From assembly GCA_024640565.1 (NCBI GenBank), contig JAHEET010000001.1, forward strand, positions 124,001-188,000: 64,000 nucleotides of DNA, written 5' to 3'. This document shows, in pieces, positions 56,929-64,000 of the stretch. Position 1 is the stretch's first letter, and each line of letters starts with the position of its first letter. Source of the stretch: Flavobacteriaceae bacterium (lineage in GTDB: Bacteria; Bacteroidota; Bacteroidia; Flavobacteriales; Flavobacteriaceae). Both the position numbers and the translations under genes were made by a program. The notes beneath the pieces were generated by a model. It was not told the DNA's origin. It ran no database searches and was given only the letters and a program-made list of their open reading frames with translations.

Positions 56929-57179
56929 TTTAAAATAATTTTTTTTGAATCGGGTTTGCTTACTATTGTCAGTCCCTTATATTCGCTAACACAGCTTTAA
57001 ACAAATCAAGTGTTCCTAAAGTCAATACCCTAGAAGAAATTCCAAATACTTTAAAGTTTAATCTGCAATGCATTCCATCAAATTAACCAATAAATAGGAT
57101 GTTGACACAAAATAACTACTTAGAATTGGTATAATTTGTATAGAATCAACTACTTTTGCACGAAATTTAAGAATTACAA
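56929..57179 (+). promoter_or_regulatory. typA upstream region with promoter
   Basis: 251-bp AT-rich gap. Near its end lie TTG (57126-57128), a 22-nt spacer and TACTTTTG (57151-57158), predicting a start near 57165 and a leader of 15 nt. Nothing else recognisable in the gap; in particular no terminator for putA. Confidence 0.5.
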
Positions 57180-58952
57180 ATGCAACCAATCAGAAATATC
57201 GCAATTATTGCGCACGTCGATCACGGAAAAACAACCTTAGTAGATAAGATTATTGATCAAGCTAAAGTCTTGGACGAACGTAAAGAACGCACCGATTTAT
57301 TGTTAGACAATAACGATTTAGAACGTGAAAGAGGAATTACAATTCTTTCTAAAAACGTATCTGTAACTTACAAGAACACGAAAATTAACGTTATTGATAC
57401 TCCGGGTCACGCCGATTTTGGTGGTGAGGTAGAACGTGTATTAAAAATGGCTGACGGTGTGTTACTTTTAGTAGATGCATTTGAAGGCCCTATGCCACAA
57501 ACACGTTTCGTATTAGGAAAAGCCTTAGAACTAGGTTTGACACCGATTGTAGTTGTAAATAAAGTAGACAAAGAAAACTGTACGCCAGATATTGTACATG
57601 AAAAAGTTTTTGATTTAATGTTTGCCTTAGAAGCCTCGGAAGAACAATTGGACTTTACGACCATTTATGGTTCGGCAAAGAACAATTGGATGAGTACCGA
57701 TTGGAAAAATGAAACAGACAACATCATCCCTTTATTGGATGCCGTATTAGACTCAATACCAGCAACGAAATACAACGAAGGAACCCCACAAATGCAAATT
57801 ACCTCTTTAGATTTTTCTTCTTTTACAGGTAGAATTGCGATAGGACGTGTTTTTAGGGGAGATTTGGAGGTAGGAAAAGACTATATGTTATGCAAAGCAG
57901 ATGGTGCTACTAAAAAAGTACGAATTAAAGAGTTACACGTATTCGAAGGTATGGGGAAAGTTCAAGTAGAATCTGTGCCTTGTGGAGAAATCTGTGCGAT
58001 TACTGGTCTTGATGGTTTTGAAATTGGCGATACTGTGGCCGATTTAGAAAATCCTGAAGCATTGCCAAGAACAGAAATTGATCAACCAACAATGAGTATG
58101 TTGTTTACCATCAACAATTCTCCTTTCTTTGGAAGAGAAGGAAAGTATGTGACTTCCCGTCACATTCGTGACCGTCTGTTTAAAGAATTAGAAAAGAATT
58201 TGGCTTTAAAAGTTGAAACAACAGATTCAGAAGACAAGTTTAATGTCTACGGACGTGGTGTATTGCACCTTTCCGTATTGATTGAAACGATGCGTAGAGA
58301 AGGATATGAATTGCAAGTGGGAAGACCTCAAGTAATTATTAAAATGATTGATGGGGTAAAGCATGAACCCATGGAAACCCTATCGATTGATGTTCCAGAA
58401 GATGTAGCTTCAAAGGCGGTAAATTTAGTTTCTTTACGAAAAGGAGATTTACTAATTATGGAGCCTAAAGGAGATTTACAACATTTAGAATTTTCAATAC
58501 CATCTCGTGGATTGATTGGTTTGAGAAATAAAATTTTAACAGCAACGGCAGGTACTGCGATTATTAATCATAGATTTTCTGAATATGGCCCTTATAAAGG
58601 AGACTTTACAGAAGATGTAAAAGGAGCCATTGTTTCTTCAGCTGCGGGTAAAGCTACTGCTTATGCATTGAACCGTTTGCAAGATAGAGGTCGCTTTTTT
58701 ATCGATATCAACCAAGAGATCTATGTGGGTCAGGTAATTGGAGAAAACTCTAAATCTGATGAAATGGCTGTAAATTTGATCAAAGGAAAACAACTGACAA
58801 ACATGCGTAAATCTGGAAGTGATGATGCAATGAAAATTGCACCCAAAGTAAATTTTTCTCTTGAGGAAAATATGGAATACATCAAAGCAGATGAGTATTT
58901 GGAAGTAACTCCAGAAAACTTACGTATGCGTAAGATTGTTTTCAAAGGATAA
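57180..58952 (+). CDS. typA: translational GTPase TypA/BipA
   Basis: Ribosome-associated GTPase, 590 residues. G1 is AHVDHGKTTLVDKI, switch region ERERGITILSKN, G3 DTPGHADFGGEVERV and G4 VVNKVDKE. EF-G-like domains II, III and V follow, plus the TypA-specific C-terminal domain (NSKSDEMAVNLIKGKQLTNMR-like). Involved in 50S assembly and stress adaptation. Ends at a strong terminator. Confidence 0.96.
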   Translation: MQPIRNIAIIAHVDHGKTTLVDKIIDQAKVLDERKERTDLLLDNNDLERERGITILSKNVSVTYKNTKINVIDTPGHADFGGEVERVLKMADGVLLLVDAFEGPMPQTRFVLGKALELGLTPIVVVNKVDKENCTPDIVHEKVFDLMFALEASEEQLDFTTIYGSAKNNWMSTDWKNETDNIIPLLDAVLDSIPATKYNEGTPQMQITSLDFSSFTGRIAIGRVFRGDLEVGKDYMLCKADGATKKVRIKELHVFEGMGKVQVESVPCGEICAITGLDGFEIGDTVADLENPEALPRTEIDQPTMSMLFTINNSPFFGREGKYVTSRHIRDRLFKELEKNLALKVETTDSEDKFNVYGRGVLHLSVLIETMRREGYELQVGRPQVIIKMIDGVKHEPMETLSIDVPEDVASKAVNLVSLRKGDLLIMEPKGDLQHLEFSIPSRGLIGLRNKILTATAGTAIINHRFSEYGPYKGDFTEDVKGAIVSSAAGKATAYALNRLQDRGRFFIDINQEIYVGQVIGENSKSDEMAVNLIKGKQLTNMRKSGSDDAMKIAPKVNFSLEENMEYIKADEYLEVTPENLRMRKIVFKG

Positions 58953-58971
58953 ACACCCAAAAAGTAACAAC

Positions 58972-59007
58972 AAAAAAAAGCCCAAGGAAAAACTTGGGCT
59001 TTTTTTT
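58972..59007 (+). terminator. rho-independent terminator after typA
   Basis: AGCCCAAG/CTTGGGCT core (58979-58986 with 58993-59000), loop GAAAAA, extended by A/T pairing and a T tract 59001-59007. Confidence 0.94.
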
Positions 59008-59050
59008 GCACATACCCCATATAATTCCTTTCATTCTCTACCTTTGCACT

Positions 59051-59437
59051 ATGAGTGATATTAATATCCTTTTTAACACATTACAAAATAGTCTGACAAG
59101 GAATGAGTTTGTCAAATTAACACTCAGTAAATCACTACGAAAAAGTGAAGGCTTGCTAAATGTATACATGCGTTTGTTTTTGGTGGATGGAAAACAAATT
59201 TTTCAATTTAAATATCGATATAAAACACAAGAACTTTACAAGCAATTTACTTTCGTAGAAGCCTTAGTAGAAATCGAGAAATTACTCATGGAAACCTTTA
59301 GAGCCGGAACCTTATTTACCTTAAGTGAAGATTTGTTGATCCTTATTTCTAAAAAGAAAATGATTTCTTATAGAGACAATGCTCCAAGTTTTAGAAACCT
59401 TTTGCCCGACATCGCTTTGCAATCTAATGTAGATTGA
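59051..59437 (+). CDS. orphan N-terminal domain resembling Bacteroidota SAM-methyltransferases; probably truncated
   Basis: 128 residues from ATG 59051. The pattern FVKLTL...LLNVYMRLFLVDGKQIFQFKYRYKT...TLFTLSEDLLILISKKK...APSF resembles, from memory, the N-terminal region of roughly 380-residue Bacteroidota methyltransferases. The SAM-binding domain that should follow is absent: a TGA at 59435 ends it and the next sequence is the remnant of another gene on the opposite strand. A -7 box TACCTTTG (59039-59046) lies right before the ATG, predicting a leaderless mRNA. It may be a relic or a stand-alone domain. Confidence 0.55.
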   Translation: MSDINILFNTLQNSLTRNEFVKLTLSKSLRKSEGLLNVYMRLFLVDGKQIFQFKYRYKTQELYKQFTFVEALVEIEKLLMETFRAGTLFTLSEDLLILISKKKMISYRDNAPSFRNLLPDIALQSNVD

Positions 59438-59476
59438 TTTTTTGGGATCAGTAAAAAATAAAATCCCTAAAACTCT

Positions 59477-60275
59477 CTATAAAAAGCCGTTGGATTGGGA
59501 AGCTGCCAAAGGCAGTGTTATGGTAAATGTGCTTCCTTTTTTAGGTTCACTATCTACGCGAATCGTTCCGTTGTTCTTTTCAAGATATTCTTTACATATT
59601 AATAATCCCAATCCAGATCCCTTTTCATCCAGAGTTCCTCTTGTGGTCCTGTTTGTTTTAAAATTGAACAAATCTGCTTGTTTGTTAAAGGGAATTCCAA
59701 CACCCTTATCTGAAATCATAACCTTACAATCATCATCAATTTGTTTTATTGAAATGTTCACCTTACTACCGACATGACTAAATTTTATGGCATTTGAAAT
59801 TAAATTTCTCATGACAGCTTCGAACATGATTTTATCTACATACACATAAAGTTGCTCTTCGATCTCACATGTCAAACAAATGTTTTTAAGTGTTGCCTCT
59901 GGAAGATGCGATTTGACTGTTTGGTTGATGATAGCGGAAAGTGTGATTCTTTTTGGATTAAAATGGATGTATTTGCTATGTAAATTTCCATAATCCAATA
60001 AATTATCGAGTAGGGTAAGCGTTTCTTTCGCTTTTACGTTTATTATTCTACTTTAGTTTAGCGTTTCTTCTACATCTTGTTGATCTCAGAAAAATAGTAT
60101 TCACATTTTTGTAATAATAATCCACCACACTATCATTTTTATCATAAATGGGGGTAATGAATTGAAAAGAACTGTTAGTTGTATTGAATAATGAAGGTAG
60201 TTTTGAATTCTTTTTTTCAACCTGCACTTTGTATTTTTTTTCAAGTGCCGCCTCGTATTTTTTCTTATAATCCAT
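59477..60275 (-). pseudogene. decayed PAS-sensor histidine kinase
   Basis: Two in-order pieces of one kinase on the minus strand. 60275-60048 begins with the charged start MDYKKKYEAALEKKYK and a PAS-like piece (FQFITPIYDKNDSVVDYYYKNVNTIF), then ends in junk at a stop. The second piece (about 60045-59477) resumes in the second helix of the HisKA dimerisation domain (AKETLTLLDNLLDYGNL). It contains a full HATPase_c domain: N box RNLISNAIKFSHVG, G1 DKGVGIP and G2 KGSGLGLLI. The phospho-acceptor His helix and most of PAS are deleted. AGCGTTTCT occurs at both sides of the junction (60018-60026 and 60060-60068). Confidence 0.72.
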
Positions 60276-60486
60276 TTTAGAGGAATTTTTTATTACTTGT
60301 AAAATAGGTTTAATTCTTGACTTATACCATAAACATAGGTGTGTTTTTAATGTTCGCAGTACAACTAAATTATTATCATCAAAAATCAAAAAATAACGAC
60401 TGATATTTGTCAATAATTAAAAACTTGTGGTAAAAAATATAGATATTGATAATAGTTGTCAAAAAAATATAAAAAAAAGTATCTGA

Positions 60487-60519
60487 TTGGGATTATGAGA
60501 AATAAAGGCAATATATTTG
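60487..60519 (+). promoter_or_regulatory. his operon promoter
   Basis: TTG (60487-60489), 22-nt spacer, TATATTTG (60512-60519), an exact -7 box. Start predicted near 60526, 13 nt before the leader peptide. Confidence 0.65.
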
Positions 60520-60538
60520 TAAAAATTTTTTTAAAAAT

Positions 60539-60595
60539 ATGAAATCTATTCAAAAACATCACCATCATTTTCAATTTTGCAATCAAGCGAACTGA
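60539..60595 (+). CDS. hisL: his operon leader peptide
   Basis: Eighteen-codon peptide MKSIQKHHHHFQFCNQAN with four consecutive His codons (60557-60568). It begins 13 nt after the predicted transcription start, and the terminator hairpin lies 30 bp past its stop codon. Ribosome stalling at the His codons would leave 60583-60589 free to pair with the terminator's 5' arm. Confidence 0.85.
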   Translation: MKSIQKHHHHFQFCNQAN

Positions 60596-60655
60596 AAGTG
60601 TATTGAATAAAATCAAGATATTTACAAACCCGTTTGAGACAATCAAACGGGTTTT
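60583..60655 (+). promoter_or_regulatory. his attenuator: antiterminator and terminator
   Basis: Terminator: AAACCCGTTTGA (60626-60637) pairs over 12 bp with TCAAACGGGTTT (60643-60654), loop GACAA, followed by TTTTCTATTT. Antiterminator: TCAAGCG (60583-60589) can pair with CGTTTGA (60631-60637), seven pairs with one G-U, which would block the terminator. TCAAGCG lies 15 nt past the last His codon, inside the peptide's end. It would be covered by a ribosome reaching the stop codon and free when one stalls at the His codons. A further stem TTCAAT/ATTGAA (60570-60575 with 60602-60607) may act as a pause hairpin. Confidence 0.82.
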
Positions 60656-60699
60656 CTATTTAAATTCAAAAGGTTGCTCAAGCATCAAAATAACAAGAA

Positions 60700-61557
60700 A
60701 TGAATAAAATTAGAATTGCCGTTCAGAAATCTGGAAGATTGAATCAAGATTCCTTACGTATTTTAAAAGAAATTGGTATTTCAATAGACAATGGCAAAGA
60801 CCAATTAAAAGCCGCTGCAAGAAATTTTCCATTAGAGGTTTTTTATCTAAGAAATGGAGACATTCCTCAATACCTGAGAGACGGGGTCGTAGATGCCGCT
60901 ATTATTGGAGAAAATGTGTTAATCGAAAAAGGAAATGATATCGAATTTGTTGAGCGCCTCGGTTTTTCAAAGTGTAAGGTTTCGATTGCTGTTCCAAAAA
61001 ATGCAACAGCAAATGCATTGAAAGATTTGGATGGAAAGCGCATTGCAACTTCCTACCCAAACACCGTAAACAAATACTTAGCAGCAAATAACATTAGTGC
61101 CCAGTTGCACACCATTAACGGTTCTGTTGAAATTGCTCCAAATATTGGTTTGGCAGATGGAATTTGTGACATTGTTTCAAGTGGAAGCACGCTGTATAAA
61201 AATGGTTTGAAAGAGATTGAAGTTTTATTTGAGTCGGAAGCAGTATTGGCGGTATCTCCTGCAATTTCTGAGGATAAAAAAGTGATTTTAGAAAAGATTC
61301 AGTTTCGCTTAAAAGCTGTTTTAAAAGGAAGGAATTCAAAATATGTATTGTTGAATGCTCCCAATGATAAGCTTTCAGAAATCATTGCTATTTTGCCAGG
61401 GATGAAGAGTCCAACCGTATTGCCGCTGGCAAAAGATGGTTGGAGTTCTGTGCACTCTGTGATCAATAAAGGTCAGTTTTGGCAAATCATCGACGCATTG
61501 AAGGAAAAAGGTGCAGAAGGAATTCTGGTATGTCCCATTGAAAATATGGTCGTCTAA
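60700..61557 (+). CDS. hisG: ATP phosphoribosyltransferase, long form
   Basis: First enzyme of histidine synthesis, 285 residues, the HisG-long form with its own C-terminal regulatory domain (about 210-285, PSPTVLPL-like MKSPTVLPLAKDGWSSVHSVI). It therefore does not need HisZ. N-terminal motifs are RIAVQKSGRLNQDS and DGICDIVSSGSTL (PRPP loop). The stop overlaps hisD's ATG by one base (TAATG). Controlled by the upstream attenuator, and by histidine feedback through the C-terminal domain by family knowledge. Confidence 0.95.
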   Translation: MNKIRIAVQKSGRLNQDSLRILKEIGISIDNGKDQLKAAARNFPLEVFYLRNGDIPQYLRDGVVDAAIIGENVLIEKGNDIEFVERLGFSKCKVSIAVPKNATANALKDLDGKRIATSYPNTVNKYLAANNISAQLHTINGSVEIAPNIGLADGICDIVSSGSTLYKNGLKEIEVLFESEAVLAVSPAISEDKKVILEKIQFRLKAVLKGRNSKYVLLNAPNDKLSEIIAILPGMKSPTVLPLAKDGWSSVHSVINKGQFWQIIDALKEKGAEGILVCPIENMVV

Positions 61558-62840
61558 TGAAAATTATCAACAACCCTCCAATAAAAGATTGGAATACGCT
61601 TTTACAAAGACCGACACAAACGGTAGATGATATCGAAAAGACAGTAACACAAATTTTTGAAGATGTGCAAAGAAACAAGGACGTTGCTATTTCAAAATAC
61701 ACCCAATTATTTGATGGAGTATCCTTAGAAAGTACAATCGTATCAGCCGCAGAAATAAAAACGGCGATTGCTGAGGTTTCAGATACACTTAAAATTGCCA
61801 TTCAAAAAGCAAAATTAAACATTGAGCTATTTCATACTGCGCAGAAAACAGAAAAGGTAGTCATAGAAACCAGTCCCGGAGTTACCTGTTGGCAAGAAAA
61901 AAGACCCATTCAGAAAGTGGGCTTGTACATACCAGGGGGAACTGCACCGCTTTTTTCAACAGTCTTAATGTTGGCAGTTCCAGCTAAAATAGCTGGTTGT
62001 AAAGAGATTGTTTTGTGTTCTCCACCCAATAAAGAAGGTAAAATTCATGCAGCAATTTTGTATACAGCACAACTTTGTGGCATTACCAAAGTAGTAAAAG
62101 TTGGAGGCATACAAGCCATAGCCGGTATGACTTTTGGAACCGAAACCATCCCACAAGTATCCAAAATATTTGGTCCAGGAAATCAGTTTGTTACCGTAGC
62201 CAAACAATTGGCTACAAAATTTGGCGTAGCCATAGACATGCCTGCTGGTCCGAGTGAATTGTTAGTAATGGCAGACGCTTCTGCAAATGCTTCTTATGTA
62301 GCTGCAGATTTATTAAGTCAGGCAGAACACGGAGCTGATAGCCAGGTGATTTTGGTAGCCACTTCTCAAGAATTTATCAATCAAGTCTCAAAAGAAGTCG
62401 CCCAACAAATTTTGGCATTGCCGAGAAAAGAGTTAGCGCAAAAAGCGATAGACAATTCGAAAGCTATTTTTGTTGCAACAGACGAGATTGCCTTGGCACT
62501 TATTAATGAATATGGCCCAGAACATTTCATTCTTTGTACGAATAATAATGAGTACTATCTTAAGAATATTGAAAATGCAGGTTCCGTTTTTATTGGTAAT
62601 TATACCCCAGAAAGTGCAGGAGATTATGCTTCGGGCACCAACCATACACTGCCCACAAATGGTTTTTCAAAAGCCTATTCTGGTGTCAATCTGGACAGCT
62701 TTTTAAAAAGCATCACTTTTCAAGAAATTACCCAAGAAGGAATTTTAAACCTTGGAAATACCATTGAAGTAATGGCAGCAGCAGAAGGCTTAGCGGCACA
62801 CAAAAATGCGGTTACCGTTCGATTAAAAGACTTACAATGA
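61557..62840 (+). CDS. hisD: histidinol dehydrogenase
   Basis: Zinc- and NAD-dependent last steps of histidine synthesis, 427 residues. Motifs are KVGLYIPGGTAPLFSTVLML, FGPGNQFVTVAKQLA, MPAGPSELLVMAD, LLSQAEHGADSQVIL (zinc ligand and catalytic region) and NEYGPEHFIL with the catalytic Glu-His pair. Overlaps hisG by 1 bp and hisC by 4 bp, indicating tight translational coupling. Confidence 0.96.
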   Translation: MKIINNPPIKDWNTLLQRPTQTVDDIEKTVTQIFEDVQRNKDVAISKYTQLFDGVSLESTIVSAAEIKTAIAEVSDTLKIAIQKAKLNIELFHTAQKTEKVVIETSPGVTCWQEKRPIQKVGLYIPGGTAPLFSTVLMLAVPAKIAGCKEIVLCSPPNKEGKIHAAILYTAQLCGITKVVKVGGIQAIAGMTFGTETIPQVSKIFGPGNQFVTVAKQLATKFGVAIDMPAGPSELLVMADASANASYVAADLLSQAEHGADSQVILVATSQEFINQVSKEVAQQILALPRKELAQKAIDNSKAIFVATDEIALALINEYGPEHFILCTNNNEYYLKNIENAGSVFIGNYTPESAGDYASGTNHTLPTNGFSKAYSGVNLDSFLKSITFQEITQEGILNLGNTIEVMAAAEGLAAHKNAVTVRLKDLQ

Positions 62841-63886
62841 AAACAAATTGGAATCTAAATGCCCTTGTAAGAGCAAATATTAAGGCGCTCAAACCTTATT
62901 CCTCGGCGAGAGATGAATACAAAGATGCGACCTCAAAGGAAGTGATTTTTTTAGATGCCAATGAGAACCCGTTTGAAAATGGTGTAAATCGGTATCCAGA
63001 TCCTCAGCAACACGCAGTAAAAGCCTTGTTGTCATCAATGAAAAATGTAGAGAGCGGAAATATTCTTTTGGGAAATGGCTCTGATGAAGTACTCGATTTA
63101 CTTTTTAGAGTATTTTGTGAGCCCAATGTAGACAATGTTATTACATTGCCGCCCACCTATGGAATGTATGCTGTATTGGCAAATATCAATGCCATAGAAA
63201 ATAGAGCTGTTTTATTATCAGACAACTTTCAACCTCGCGTAGATTCAATTTTGGAAGCAGTAGATGCTCGGAGTAAACTGTTGTTTTTATGCTCGCCCAA
63301 TAACCCTACAGGTAATAGTTTTTCTATGGAACGGGTAGAGGAATTGTTGCAAAGGTTTAATGGCTTGGTGGTCATAGATGAAGCCTATATTGATTTCTCC
63401 GATACAAAAAGTTGGTTAGAAAAATTAAAGAATTATCCAAATTTAGTGATTACACAAACACTCTCCAAAGCCTATGGATTGGCAGGAATTCGTTTAGGTA
63501 TTTGCTACGCATCCAAAGAAATAATTACAATTTTAAACACTATAAAGCCACCGTACAATGTCAACGAGTTGTCGCAGCAAAAAGCCATTGATCGATTGCT
63601 ACAGCCCAATGAAGTAGCACAAGAAATTCTAAAAATTAAGGAGGAGAGAACCAACTTAGTGACACATTTAAAAACAATAAATGTTGTCCAAGAAATTTAT
63701 CCCTCAGCATGTAATTTTGTGCTAGTCAAGGTAGACAATGCCACAAAACGCTATGATCAACTAATTGCAAAAGGAATTGTAATTCGCAATAGAACAACCC
63801 AACCTTTGTGTGAAAATTGTTTGCGTTTCACCGTGGGGACCCGTTCAGAAAATACCCGTTTAATTCAAGTTTTAAAAGAAATTTAA
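62837..63886 (+). CDS. hisC: histidinol-phosphate aminotransferase
   Basis: PLP aminotransferase, 349 residues. Motifs are LDANENPFENGVNRYPDPQ, GNGSDEVLDLLFR, CSPNNPTGN, VIDEAYIDFSD and the PLP lysine in TQTLSKAYGLAGIRLG. The initiating ATG overlaps the hisD stop (ATGA). hisB begins on the base after the hisC stop codon. Confidence 0.95.
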   Translation: MKTNWNLNALVRANIKALKPYSSARDEYKDATSKEVIFLDANENPFENGVNRYPDPQQHAVKALLSSMKNVESGNILLGNGSDEVLDLLFRVFCEPNVDNVITLPPTYGMYAVLANINAIENRAVLLSDNFQPRVDSILEAVDARSKLLFLCSPNNPTGNSFSMERVEELLQRFNGLVVIDEAYIDFSDTKSWLEKLKNYPNLVITQTLSKAYGLAGIRLGICYASKEIITILNTIKPPYNVNELSQQKAIDRLLQPNEVAQEILKIKEERTNLVTHLKTINVVQEIYPSACNFVLVKVDNATKRYDQLIAKGIVIRNRTTQPLCENCLRFTVGTRSENTRLIQVLKEI

Positions 63887-64000
63887 ATGAAGAAAGTATT
63901 ATTTATAGATCGAGATGGAACTTTGGTTTTGGAACCACCAGTAGATTATCAATTAGACAGTTTAGAAAAGTTAGAATACTATCCAAAAGTGTTTCAACAC
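63887..64000 (+). CDS. hisB: bifunctional histidinol-phosphatase/imidazoleglycerol-phosphate dehydratase, 3' end outside window
   Basis: The first 38 codons run off the right edge. [18 protein letters not shown] is the HAD phosphatase nucleophile motif (DxDGT) of HisB. Since the HAD domain comes first, the bifunctional HisB is expected, as is usual next to hisC in Flavobacteriia. It starts directly after hisC. Confidence 0.88.
   Translation, partial: MKKVLFIDRDGTLVLEPPVDYQLDSLEKLEYYPKVFQH

Noticed and set aside
60275..60413. N-terminal extension of the decayed kinase up to 60413
   Set aside because: The extra 46 residues look like translated intergenic sequence, while MDYKKKYEAALEK at 60275 is the natural start.
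1..64000. Insertion sequences, prophage, tRNA or rRNA genes
   Set aside because: None of the intergenic gaps shows transposase fragments, terminal repeats, attachment-site duplications or cloverleaf-type sequence on reading both strands.

Overview
The window reads as a chromosomal segment of a low-GC Bacteroidota, almost certainly of class Flavobacteriia and probably family Flavobacteriaceae. The evidence is the set of families present: DUF4290, DUF3810, an OstA-like protein, a SatD/DUF3307 pair, a split transketolase, bacillithiol synthesis (bshA), AcnB, and a Bacteroidota-type RNase P RNA. The promoters also fit, with -7 boxes of the form TAnnTTTG, and Shine-Dalgarno sequences are mostly absent. 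There are no insertion sequences, prophage genes, tRNAs, rRNAs or CRISPR arrays. Most of the region is core metabolism and information processing, so the unusual signals are small: RNA elements, promoters and decaying genes.

Layout. 1-8084 (+): branched-chain amino acid operon ilvD(partial)-ilvB-ilvN-ilvC-ilvA, then an NADP-dependent GAPDH. 8087-13051 (-): topoisomerase III, a GNAT acetyltransferase, an FAH-family hydrolase and lysA. 13343-17938 (+): topoisomerase IV parE-parC. 17948-21378: a B12 uptake locus in which a BtuF-like lipoprotein (-) is divergent from a BtuB-like TonB receptor (+), the latter preceded by a cobalamin riboswitch. 21556-23394 (-): a small uncharacterised operon of satD, DUF3307 and a membrane-anchored DUF gene. 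Its promoter carries two perfect 24-bp repeats, and its DUF3307 gene is broken twice. 23623-33494 (+): uvrD/pcrA, DUF4290-murA, grpE-dnaJ, a candidate small RNA, rnpB and acnB. 33626-49076 (-): class III aminotransferase/OstA-like, purA, a Fur-family regulator, a RelA/SpoT homologue, an M48 protease, polyphosphate glucokinase/rRNA-type methyltransferase, two tandem secreted amidohydrolase-like proteins and a DUF3810 protein. 49215-54334 (+): dnaB, a secreted protein usually labelled asparagine synthetase B, the N-terminal transketolase subunit and bshA. 54331-55389 (-): aroB. 55478-59437 (+): putA with a small LETM1-like gene, typA, and a short orphan domain gene. 59477-60275 (-): a decayed sensor histidine kinase. 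60526-64000 (+): the histidine operon hisG-hisD-hisC-hisB(partial), preceded by a leader peptide and attenuator.

The clearest regulatory result is the his leader. It has a TTG/TATATTTG promoter, an 18-codon peptide with four consecutive His codons, a 12-bp terminator hairpin and a competing antiterminator pairing just downstream of the His codons. The most promising uncharacterised material is the satD-DUF3307-DUF operon with its tandem promoter repeats, and a roughly 70-nt RNA candidate between dnaJ and rnpB. All assignments come from reading sequence and protein motifs; no database search was run.
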